A stretch of 64,000 nt of DNA, taken from Channa striata. Its lineage: Eukaryota > Chordata > Actinopteri > Anabantiformes > Channidae. Numbering within the stretch: the first letter of the stretch is position 1; every line of letters starts with the position of its first letter. Below, piece after piece: positions 25,578-37,070 of this stretch. The notes below the pieces were generated by a model. It was not told the origin of the DNA. It was given only the letters and a program-made list of their open reading frames with translations, and did no database searches. The stretch lies in assembly GCA_033026295.1 (NCBI GenBank), contig CM065183.1:15703157-15767156 (forward strand), in the 5' to 3' direction. A program made the translations under genes and the position numbers.

Positions 25578-28500
25578 ACGGACAGATAAAACATGCACTG
25601 CAGCCTACACAACTGAAAAAAAAACGCATGCATTTAAAACAAACAGGAAATACTGGGTCTGTGCTTTAGTGGAGCGCGCAGACACACAGAGAACACTGGG
25701 TTTTCGCGGTGCACAGGCAAATAAACCTGTCACTTATATCTGAGCCGGACAATAGTTCAATATTTACGACCGATGTCTGGGAGTTTCTATACTTAAACCT
25801 TTAAATAGTTTTCCTGTTTTTAAGAGCGTGCCACCGAGCTGCTGATGCCAGTAAGAGGGAGGAATGGATGTTTTCGCAAGCTGGAGCCGTATATTCACCG
25901 AGTAATGCCATAAGAGCGCCTCCCCACTAACAGATTGCTTCCTTCCTCTCCTGTGTGCGTGACCACCGCTCTGATAGACAGGGCTAAGTGAAACCACGTG
26001 AAGATACACACACGCAGAAAGGAAAACGGGTAATTTTGACACGGTAATTCTAGCATGCGGTCATGTGCACGTATACGGCTGTCGAATAGTCGAGTGTGAA
26101 ACTAGTCCGGGGTCGAACACACCGTGACAGTCGGTCACAACATTCACAGCCAGCGTTTCCTCCTTTCACGTTAACGTCCAGCACTGAAAAAAAGAATTTC
26201 AGGTTTCATTAACTTATGTTCTGTACTTATGTGTATATACATAATAAATTATAAACTCTGAATATTGAAGAGCAAATACTGAAATTACACAGTTACTGGA
26301 AATAATTTAGAGAGCATGGCCTACATTTTGTTTTACAGATTTTACATATGGGAGTGAACGACATCTGTTAATAAAATACATCTACTGCTGTGGGTTCAGC
26401 AGCTTCGAACACGAAGGCTGCTGGTGTTGTAAGCTCAAAACCAACAGTGCGTTAAACCATCTCAGTGTTATTTGACTGACATTTCCCCTCTGCGGCCTGT
26501 GGTTTGTCTGAGAAATTAACACACTGCTGCATGCGAATTATTCTCTTAAAGGCTTATGAGCAAAATGCATCTGTTATGATCTAACCTCTCGGGTCATCAC
26601 ATAGACTGAACTCTGAATGAACTTGCAGAAGATTTTACATTTGTTTTCACAATGACCACGATTAAATCCACATTAATAACTCTGCCTTTAACTGAACCAT
26701 AATTGTTTAATTGTTTTTATGTCTGTGTGTTTTTCTTTCCAATGCATTGTTTTGTGCACTTTGAATTCAAACTTGTAGTAACCTATTGTTTTCTTCTTTG
26801 AAAAGAAAAATAGTTTTAGCTCATTTTTAAGTGTCTTTACTAAAATAGCAATGAATAGTGTATTTTCAGGCGACTATTTTGAGCTACAGATGTGCTTGTG
26901 ACTATTCCCAGCAGTAGGACAATGTAAGTGGGATCAACTGGGTTAATCATTGTTGATTTTAGTCACTTTAGCCAAATTTCTGACAATGACATTTCAAAAT
27001 ATAATCTTTCTAGAAGGTTTGAGAGCTGCAGAGAAAAAACGACCCTCTCATCATAGCAAATGGAAAAAAAATAGGAAAGAAAGCAACACATTCTGATGCA
27101 TCTAAGCCTGTCTGATTACTCATTGTGGAGAAGAGGCTCAGGCGGTTCTGTGCACCTGACTTCAAAGACAGACCAATAACGTAATAATAAGAAAAAAAAG
27201 CTGTGTACAATAGCTTCACGTTGACTGTAGTCCTGTGTGTCTGACTTGTTACTGACGTGACATGTTGCACAGAACATGGTCATGTTGTCAACCTGTCGGT
27301 CTGATGACTACTGTGTGAATAAATGCAATTTGCTGGTGTGCTGCACCTGCACAATCCACTGCACCCAATTCCAACACAACGCAGCAGATACCGAGTTCTG
27401 CTGCATTTGAAGTTGTGTTGTACTGATGTGTGTGTTACTGATTTTCCACGCGAGGAGGAAGCAAACGGGCTCCGATCACTAAAGTGATGTTTGTCCCCCT
27501 TTTCTGAACAAGCGCCAGTGATTATGACGAGCAGTTTCCTGATTAAAGGGAATTTATTTTTATTATTAGGACGTCCCTCCCTCACATCTCAGAGTCCATT
27601 ATTCCAGTGAGTCAAGCGTGCTCTCGGCTCCTCTTTGAAGTGACGCCCGGCCACTGTTTATTCTACAGGGTGCAAGGATGAGATTCAGATAAGCGACTGC
27701 CACAAGTCTCCTGTGGCTCTATGCTGCCAAGATGGAGATACGAGTTGACACAGTTGGGCAACGGCCTTCAAAATGCACACACGCCAACCTCTGCTAAGCT
27801 TATCTCATCGCAGCATTGGTGAGGAAGTTGATCCCCCTTCATATCAAACACACACCAACATTCTCTGGGACCGGAGCCCGTAGAGAGTTCCTATTATTTA
27901 AACCCGACGGCTCTATTATTACAGAAGGCTTGGTATGTTTTTATAGTCCTGTGCTGGGGGCAGCCACCCCTACCCGAGGCTGAGTCACGCTGGGGAGGCG
28001 TCAAAGGTTTATTCCCTAAATTTAGTCCCCGAAAATTCCCAGACATTTTCTGATGTGTAGCAGACATGTGACCGCTTGTCATGTACATTTAAATATATTG
28101 TGACTGAGACAATTCCATCCTTTTTTTTTCTGAATGCAAGTGGAAGATGAAAACTGGAAGAACAATAATTCCACATCATCATAAACACATTATTGTGTTT
28201 ATGTGTATTATTACGCTGCGGGGGACATTTCTTTAGAGCCTAAGATGAACACGGCAAAATACAGAGGAATCCTGATGGAAACCCTGATGCATCAAGAGAA
28301 AATGAATATTGAATCAGGTCAAAAACTTCTTTCTTCGTGCTTACAAATGTTTTGCTGGAGTCTTTTTATCACAGGCCTGGTCTTTTCTGCCAAACATGTA
28401 ATTCAAACACTGTTCATGTACTTTTGTGTGGTTTTGGGGGGGGCTGCGTGTTCTAACTGGCTACAACTGAATGTGGCAACTGTCAATCTTCTATTACTGA

Positions 28501-31500
28501 TTCTAATATGATCCAGCTTCTTAATAAATGAAGACACAAAACTTTAATAACAGAAAGGCAAGTTTTCTAAATTTAACTTTAACGTTAAAGTGAATTACAC
28601 AAGCATCTTTTCTTGGTGATTGTTTTAATAACATTTCTTAATCCTCAATCACTTCCTTAAATGTTTTATCTCCTTCTTCCTTCCTCTCTGTCCCACCAAA
28701 ACCCTTGAGTTTCTCTTTTAAGTCTTGAATTGATCTTACGATTCACAAACTACAAAGTGAAAGCAAACTCTTATCTTCACCATCAGTACTTTCACTTGTT
28801 TGAAAGTGATGCAGTAGTTTTCACTAAACTGGGCTTTTGCTCATTGAGGGGTTTTCCTCTGTGCTATTGCTACAAAATAGTTTATCGGGCTGCAAATAAT
28901 CATCCTTTTCGGGCATTTTACGAGTAAATCTGAAATGTTTTTCAGATTTGCATTGATCCCACGAGCCTTAACAGCTGCAGAAATCCGTGTCCTTCTGAAG
29001 ACACGGTCGTACTGTTTGTCTTCGCTCACAAAAGTCCACAGGAGATGAAACAAAAGGCAAGAAAGGAAAGCGTCGTTTAATTCTTTCACAATCTCCACCG
29101 GCAGGAGCGCAGGCCCGATTCCACTTTAAATAAACACGATGGAATCTCAGACACAAGAAGAGCTTCCCCTTGACCTCCAAAGAAGTGGGAAGTGTTCCTG
29201 TTATTCATCTTTCAAGATGAGTCGAGGCCCCGGCCGCTCATCTCGGGAGCTGAATGACACATTTACACACAAAAATAGAAACCGGTAAGAGTCGATGCAT
29301 GTGAACATTTGCTTGACGTCTCTGTGTCAAGGCTCAACAGGTGACTGTGAGATCTGCGTGACCTATAGCTGCTTGTTAGTTAACAGCGATCCGTGACCAG
29401 TGTTCCACATCACACCGTGGTGCTCAGAAATCCAGTGTTTAACTTGTGAAGATCTTACTTTTGTTTCTTCTGGCAACATTTTTTTTTATGCACGCCATTT
29501 TCAAGAAACCCTCTGACAAACTGTGTGTGTCCTGTGCTGTATAGTTTTGTCGGTGCAGACGTTACCGTCCCATCTTTCTTCGGGCTTAATCCGCTGTTTC
29601 CATGCACACTGTTGATGCAAAGAAAGCGCATCACTTCCTGTGAGGCCGGGGATTTTTCCTGGGAAAGTCCTGCACGGCACTGGGTGATAAAAAAGCATTT
29701 TCTTCGTATATCCGCTGCTTCAGAGTAGCCAAACCTTTTGTATGAAAAGGTTAAGCGTCACTACTTTCAACAATACTACGTGCTCTGGAGTCCATTGTTC
29801 GGATTTTATGCACACAAAAGGGAATAGTTTGATTTGTGTGGCTATTTTGAAATCCTGGATCAGGATGCTGAACTTTTTTGTGTGTGTATACAAGCACTAA
29901 AATATTCTATTTGCACTTCAAGGCCATTTGTTTCATTTGTCACAGTTTGTCCACGTTGTCTTTAGGTGCAGTTTTTTCCCCTGTACATTAGAATGAAGCA
30001 GGTTATGCTTTAATTAAAAGACGCCTTCACTGACATTTAAAGAAATTTAAATGTCTGATCTCTGATTTCCCTATATTAAAATCATCACCTGGAGGAGTTT
30101 TTTAACATTAGGTGACATCATCTAGGGGAGCTCTGAAAAAGGAGGTTCAACATAATTACAACCTTCTTGGCATAATTAGACGACATAATCAGAACGTGAT
30201 TGGATTAATGTGCATTTACATCCTAAACTAAAGCCATAGAAAGCAAAGTGAAAATTGGCCCTATAAGTAATAACAATAGCACTGAAGAACCTGCAGCCTG
30301 GACATTTGTGCCCTAACAATATTTTAAGTTTGTGTTACATTCAAACCACTGATCAATTATTCCTGCAGGTTTTTAAAGATCATATCTTACTAAAATGTGT
30401 GAAATTTAAAAAAAAAAAGTCTTCCTCTCTCGCATCAAACCATGACAGAACTGAAAAAGTCTTCTGAAACCAGCGCGCACAAACTATTACAGTAACTGCC
30501 CATGGGCTCTATGTGTGAAGCGTTGCTTCTTACATGGGTGTGTATTACAAGCCGCCTGGCCACACCACACACGTCCTCCCTCCAACGTCTCGCTTTCATT
30601 TTCACACAGGAATGTCAGAGAGCTGAAGTCAACAGCCTCTACTTGACTTTGACATGTTTTTTTGGCAGAGGGGGACGACACTGTGTTTGTGCGTGTGCTT
30701 GCACAAGTGTTATTAAAACTGGTTGAAGGAGCATCTCCAACATGTCCACGAGGAGACAAGAACAGCTGTTGCCGTGAACTCCATGTCACGCCTCAGAACC
30801 GCAGCGACAAAAGTCTTCTGGCGTTTCCCGGAAACGACTTGTTACACCCACACAAGCAACATGTACTTTTTTCACTCATTCATTCCTGATTCTCGCCTAA
30901 ATGAAACATCCTTATCAATCTGATAATGATTCACTAAACAGGTGATAATATGCAACTTTAGAAAAATGGCAGTTCCATATTCTGATTTATCATATGGAAG
31001 TAGTTTGATTGTTTGGGCTTAAACTGCCATGTGTATAGAAAGATTTGTGGGGTCAGTTTGGATGAATTTCACCAATAAATTACTACATTTAGTCAATCTA
31101 TAATCTATTTATTCCCTGAAGCAGACTGTACTGCACATATATATTTCAGAATATCTGCAACAAAATATATTAGTACCACTTTCATCATGTAGTCTACCTA
31201 CCATTTACGAAAATTGAATTATTGCAATTATGTTTTGGCAATTGAAGCACTTCCCATTGTTACCCCTCATAAACCACTTGTTCCCTTTTTTATTGCAATG
31301 GTTTAACATTAGCAGACATTGTATATGACTGTCCGCCACCAACATCCTATTTTAGCCAGAAGTGTGTCAAATGAAACAAGACAAGTTGCTTTCAGTACGC
31401 AAGTGAATAAAATAGGAAAAACTATATTAGGATAAAAAGACATTTAAAAAAATGCTAATGTGTAAAAGGCCTTGAGAAATGCATTACACTGACTATAAAA

Positions 31501-33099
31501 ATGTGTTGTGCATTGCTGATATTATCACGGATAAAACAAAAGAATGATTGTGCAGTTTACGCTCAAATGTGTGCAAGTATGAGGAAATAAGTTGGTCAAG
31601 CTCACAAGAGTGAAGTGAAAAAGCATTTGTGGATACAGCCGGTTATATTTAAACAGAGCTGACGTGTGATGCAAATAAGGTTTTAGATTTCCAATAAATT
31701 TACTTCGACAGTAAATCTAATTATTTGCATAATAACTAAAGCCTTCCATTTGCTCTAGAGCTGATCAGAAGCATATGAAAGGAAAAAAAAGTTATCAGAG
31801 TCATAAAAAGCGCTTTAACTTTGTTGGTGAAACTCTCCCAGTGACCTCTGTGCAGTTGATAAGTAACTGCTGGACTCGCTCTTTCTAACAGGCAGCCGGA
31901 AATGTTAAAAGCTCTTCAACACCCCCTTTAAAAGCTGAAACAAATGGCCACAAAACGGTGCAATAGTTGAATGCAATGACTCCAAACACTTAAAACTAAT
32001 GTGTTCAGCTTTTTGACCTACAGTAAATGGATGACAGGAAACAGACGGGGTTTCTCAAGAGCTTTGACACGGCAGCTGATCTAAAGTCAAACCAACCTCG
32101 TGTCACTCGTGCCTAATCCAGCTCCACCCTTATCACGCCATTCAATGAGCGTTATCAGCTGCCATCACTCCCATAATCATACGTCAGCAGCCGCAGCAGC
32201 TACCAGCTCCGAAGGTCCACGTCACGTGGACTTTGAACAACATTCAGATGATGATAATAATCCAAAAAGTGATATTTTACACTGTACCCTGACTCAGTCG
32301 TTTCTGTGACTAAACTTTCCAAGCTCCGTTTATTACTGGAACCACCATGACGGCATGATCGGGTCCAAGATAAAGGCCTAAGCCGACCGGGAGGGTGCGT
32401 AAGGTCCTACTAACCCACATCCCTGCCTCCGGTCAAAACTGCACTGAGAGGCCAACGTTCAACGATTTCACTGATGGGACCAAGAAGCAAGAGACAGTCT
32501 AAATCATAACCGCCTAAAGTATGGATATGGAAAAACATTATTTTGTAATGTATGAGCAGATTTGAGCTGGGCTGTTTCTTCTGCTTTCAGTGTTGGTGCT
32601 GAGCTGCGTGTAGTTTCATATTTAGCGGAATCATAACACTGGTGCCAGTCGTGTTATCTCAGCTGCAACGTAAACAAGCTTATTTTATCGCATTTCTTAA
32701 ACTCTTCATAAATTGATTCATACCTCACCTGTTCTGCTTTTGTCTTGTAAGATTTGTGTAATCCAGACACGTAGTACTAGATTACTGCATGTTCTGCAAG
32801 ACCGCCCAAGAAGAAGAGTTAGAAACTGCGGGGGAAATTAAACAGATGCAGCCTGTTCCTAAAAACGTTCATTTTAACAATCAGCAATTTGACTAAAAAA
32901 CTAAATATAACTGTAGCCAAATTGTGTGAGTGTGTGTTTGTTGTGTGCACTCCCAAGTTGTGTTGTATCTGTTGTGTACAGTGGTAACACATAATGGCAG
33001 GATGGAGGTTTGACTGCAGGATGGAAGAGAAAGAAATAAAAAGCCTGAGCAGATTCAGAGATCAGTTACAATCTGAACATTCAGCACATTCCACCCATA

Positions 33100-33141
<42 letters not shown>

Positions 33142-33744
33142 ATCTAACATTTAATTGATGTTTACTTTGATTTGTTACAGATCCACTTACTGTATTGACA
33201 TGTTCTAAAACCACCTGACTGTTCCAGTAACGATTAACCTCATTATCAATTCAACATCAGTCTAAACTGCCAAGACAACCACATCAGGAGTAATGACATC
33301 AGGAATAATCACGGCACACAGCTGTTAAAATATAGTTTCACTTCGAACGCCACGAGTGACTTCCAGCTGACAGAAATCACACAGATCACACTTTCACACC
33401 CCTGACTGTGAGATGACGGAGCCCCAAACGTCCAGCTTAGTCATCCGAAGACTCTGTAAACACGGCAGTCTTTAATCATTTAGCATGGCATTCAATTATG
33501 CAACGTTTTTGATTTCACAACAGTAAGCTTGGATGCAGAACAAGAACTTGATTAATAATTCAGCATGACTTCATTCTACAGAAGATTATTCAACGTACTG
33601 ATAAAAAAAAATCCAAATTATTCATTACAGTCATTGTTTAACCAAGAAATGCAACAGGTACAGCTCTAAAAGATTTCTCATGTGTGTGCGAATCCTGTGC
33701 AGAAGGAGTTGTTATGATTATGATTCCTCCCATATCAAATGGGT

Positions 33745-33778
<34 letters not shown>

Positions 33779-34794
33779 TAACCGTCAGTGTCTGTACTGC
33801 GATCCCACTGCAGGAAAGGTCAAATTGTGACCCCATTTTTCAGCATTAGGACAGGAAATAAACGTTGCCCTCAACCTCCCGGGTTTTTATCCTCCCAACT
33901 ACAACCTCCGTCAGCCTCACGGTCCTGGAAACACGAGCAGCTGGAAGATGTCGGTTCTGTTAATGGCTTTGTGTCCTGAAAGAGCAGAACAAGTCGCAAC
34001 AAGCTGCTTTGTTCCTTGTATAATACTCACACACACACTCACACAACAAAGAGCCCACCCTCCACACACACACCTGAACTACAGCTTCCAAAACAGGATT
34101 TTAACTGTCACACAGAGAGAGATTCATTGCCAATGATCTTTGCTCTTCCTTTCAAAAAAAAGAAAGCACTTCCCCAAGGTGCAAGAAGAAAAGTAGGAAT
34201 GCGTTCACAGAGACAGGTGGAAATGCTCACAGGACTTTATGATTATGTATCCACCACAGATTGCACCAGTGGGCAGGTTTAAAAAGTGTGGAATGACGAA
34301 AGAAAGCGAATGCATCATGTCTGAGCACATAAGCCATGAGCAAGATAAGATTACATGTGTCCTACTGTAACCCCAGTGAGTTCAGTGTGGAAATCAGACC
34401 AGCAACAGTGTGAGCGGAGCTGTGTGACAGAAAGCGGCGGGGATCCGGCGGATTGTTGAACTCTGACTGTGTCTGCTGGGAGATCAGCTCATCGTGCACA
34501 AAGATCCCAGGACGCAACAAGTGACAGATCCATAAATCGTGTGTGTGTGTGTGTGTGTGTGTGAGTGTGTTGGGCAATCCCGTTCGTGTCACGGCGCAAA
34601 CTTCTCAAAATCTATTCTAAAATTCCTCTGCCACTCGCATTTTCTGTTGTCACGCAGAGGCTGAAGCCTTTGCTCATCGTCAGCCACGATATCCGGACAA
34701 GATTAAAAAAAACAAAAAAAAAATCAAACTCACCAACAAAGACGCACAGAATATCCGCCACGATCAGCAGCAGCTTCTTCCCTTGCTCTGGCAT
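20506..34794 (-). CDS. plpp2: phospholipid phosphatase 2 (lipid phosphate phosphatase LPP2)
   Basis: Six exons in transcript order: 34794-34734, 24791-24640, 23944-23682, 22923-22866, 22017-21841 and 20655-20506 (stop TGA 20508-20506). Phases fit throughout and give 286 aa (human 288). It is a six-pass membrane ecto-phosphatase that dephosphorylates lysophosphatidate, phosphatidate, sphingosine-1-phosphate and related lipids. All three catalytic motifs are intact: C1 KFTIGRPRP (about residues 120-128), C2 with YSGH (about 163-166) and C3 TRVSDFKHHWSD (about 211-222, H218 and D222 catalytic). A luminal loop carries NCTGNHRNVT glycosylation sites. The start at 34794 gives the short N-terminus usual before the first membrane helix; an in-frame ATG 27 bases upstream (34821) is an alternative. 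The identity as LPP2 rests on family-wide similarity around SQSLTDLAKF. Confidence 0.94.
20790..20855. repeat. possible LINE 3'-end fragment
   Basis: GAATTTCCCTCACTGCAGAA followed by TCAATAAAGT resembles the 3' terminus of L2-type LINE elements common in fish genomes. It is short and degenerate, and identified from recall only. Confidence 0.35.
22504..22541. repeat. poly(A) tract of 38
   Basis: An uninterrupted run of 38 A within a plpp2 intron. It could be the tail of a decayed retroelement, but no element body was recognised on its left. Confidence 0.9.
25540..25576. repeat. (CA)n microsatellite
   Basis: About 18 uninterrupted AC units in plpp2 intron 1. The cysteine/valine-rich open frame across it on the minus strand is an artefact of the repeat. 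Confidence 0.95.
28205..28300 (+). pseudogene. remnant of a Tc1/mariner-like transposase
   Basis: The frame opening at 28203 reads YYYAAGDISLEPKMNTAKY then RGILMETL. This resembles the segment of Tc1-like transposases with a GCF(A)A..G pattern followed by M(N)xxKYRxIL(D)ENL. The similarity stops after about 30 residues, and the catalytic DDE residues and terminal repeats are not recognisable. It is a short decayed fragment inside plpp2 intron 1. Confidence 0.45.
33101..33138. repeat. (CA)n microsatellite
   Basis: Nineteen CA units in plpp2 intron 1. Confidence 0.95.
33746..33774. repeat. (CA)n microsatellite
   Basis: About 14 CA units in plpp2 intron 1. Confidence 0.93.
34539..34563. repeat. 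(GT)n microsatellite
   Basis: About 12 GT units, 170 bases downstream (in transcript sense) of plpp2 exon 1. Confidence 0.9.
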
Positions 34795-35270
34795 GTTTCC
34801 GTCGTGCTGCTGCGCTTTCATACAGAAATCTGCTCGCCAACAATCGAAGAAACACCTGATGAAGAGCGGAACACACCAGCGGAGCTGACGGCTCTTCCGG
34901 TCCGCTCCTGTGTCTACCTGTGCGTCCGTCTCAGGTGAGCAGCGGAGGACGCGGCGCAGCCGTCTCGCCTTTTTACGCACGACGAAGGAGGCGGGAGCCA
35001 AAACTTCTCTGCAAACTCCAGGGAATCCCCCTCACACACACACACACGTTTGCTTCCAACTTTCTCCTCCAATCTCATCAAATCCGCGCAGACTAATGGA
35101 AAAAGTCCTGATTTCTACCACGTGGTCACGTTTAATAAAGCAGGACACGCCCCGCGCAAACGCTGCACCACCTGTTGTAGCTGCGCACACAGATCCGGAC
35201 CAAAAAGGTTCACCGGGCTCCACGAACCTGGACCGCCGCCACTTAGGTGAAAGTGGCGGCGAAAGTATGG
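34795..35270 (-). promoter_or_regulatory. plpp2: plpp2 5' UTR and CpG-rich promoter region
   Basis: The bases upstream of the plpp2 start are GC-rich, with CpG clusters at 34880-34990 and 35140-35260, unlike the AT-rich flanks. The frame of the start codon stays open upstream to an ATG at 35001. No TATA box was recognised. Confidence 0.5.
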
Positions 35271-35289
35271 AAGATCATAGCTGCAAAAA

Positions 35290-37070
35290 AAATAATAAAA
35301 AATTAATAAAGATTTATACTCACAGTAAGTCTGTGTGACAGGATATTAAGTCAGACATGTGACTCACGCACTTATAATGTGACTTTCAACGTAGAATTAT
35401 GAGTCAGAAAATCAGATGTTTAACACAAAGCGACATATTTGACTTTTTTTCAAACCTTTGACTTACTAACACTACTTTTTATTTTTCTAAAACAGAAATG
35501 TGCTTTCATACATGAACAATTTATATAAATACTGTACAATCTTTGTCTAAATAGGCAGAATATTGATGATCCACTGAGGACAATTGTGAAAATAATTATT
35601 TGTAGGATCCCTTCAAATCAGTTGGAATAAAACTTTTGCACTTTTTTTCTGTGTGAGAGTGAGACCTCTGCTGTTAAAAGTCAGCATAACTTTTCTAATT
35701 AATAGCTAGTTTTAACAGACCCATTAAAAAGTTTTGAAACAGTATAGCAACAGAAACCATGATATCACAAAATTATTATAGTTTAAACAGTGTATGAACG
35801 TTTGTATACATGCATATACATTATAATATTCCTGTGTGATTCCTTAAGATCTAATGGATTTAAACTAAACAAATAGGCAAATTAAACCATTAAATTATTT
35901 ACATTATATTAAATAAAAACACTGTGGTGTAGGGCAAAGCAAAATTAGCCACCTGTAAATATTTCCAAAAGAAAAAAAATTGAATCACCTTCCATGACTT
36001 ACCGTGTGATTATTTTGATTTCCAGCTCACATTTTCTTGGCAGAAGTCGACTTCCATACCTGCCTTTTCCCAGCAGCCACTTGACAATGGAAAATGGCAG
36101 TTTGACACTGGGTTTTACACCCATACAGAACTAAACCCATTATGGATAAACTCACCATTTCAGCCACAGATTACGTCGGTGAAATGAGTCTGGACACTGA
36201 ATCGTCACACACAGTTTTAATACTCAAACATAGAAAAAAGTACTTCCATTTGAAAGCAGTGTAACGAGTGTGGGTCACTGTCAGGCAGATTTCTAGGTAG
36301 CAGCATTTTAGCTTTGAATCAGGTTCGAGGGGCTGAGGTATGTGGCTTTTCCAAAGCAACACAAAGTAAATCACAACTCAGATGAGGCCAGGAAGTCCAA
36401 AGTCTTTGCTCGCAGTGTTAATATACTCACATGAAAGTTAAAGTCAACTTTTTATATATTTTTGGTATTTTTTTTAGCAATATTTGTATAAAAGAACATG
36501 GACAAACACAGGTCACTAAATTGGGTAAATAAAAAAATACAGGCATCTCAAATGTCAGTCTATTCAGTATTTACAGGAGAAGCTGTTGCAGGTAAAATCT
36601 ATTTCTGTTCTTTAGCATTTCAGCTCAAATATACATTCATGCATTAACTATGTAGCACAATGTCAAAAACAAAAAAAAATCAAAATGAATCACATTATGA
36701 CATGTTAAGAGTGAATGTATCAGCTACAAACAAAAGCGTTCATCTTCCCTACATCTTCACTTATACGAAAACAAAACTTTATGGATGTTTTTACTGTTTC
36801 CATTTTGTTAAAGAGGCGTATGTTCTGCTTTTCTTAGGAGAATGATGCATCTGTCACTGTGGTAAATACGTTTCCCAGCAGTTAGGGAGTTTGGCGAGTC
36901 ATTAAAAAGGTACATAACATATGTACGTAATTTAAAGAACTTCATTAACAATTTGTTAAGCTTCGATTTGTGGTTTGGCTACAATCCATATTTCCAAAAA
37001 GTAGCTCATTTTGAATTTGATGTGCACATTCTTCTAACACAAATAAGTACAGTCAGTGACTGGCATGAAA
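35290..37070. other. interval between plpp2 promoter and the cytokine receptor stop codon
   Basis: AT-rich, with no exon recognised. The receptor is transcribed towards this interval, so its 3' UTR must occupy the right part. A minus-strand ATTAAA near 36214 and an AATAAA near 35480 are candidate poly(A) signals. Confidence 0.45.

Larger units (their letters stand above)
24792..34733 (-). other. plpp2 intron 1 (9.9 kb)
   Basis: A large first intron containing three CA microsatellites (25540-25576, 33101-33138, 33746-33774), one GT run (34539-34563) and a Tc1-like remnant near 28205-28300. No other exon or RNA gene was recognised. First introns of this size often hold enhancers, but none can be identified from sequence alone. 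Confidence 0.55.

Noticed and set aside
34910..35338. 142-codon plus-strand open frame over the plpp2 promoter
   Set aside because: GC-rich sequence antisense to the plpp2 5' region; low-complexity, no splice or promoter support on the plus strand.
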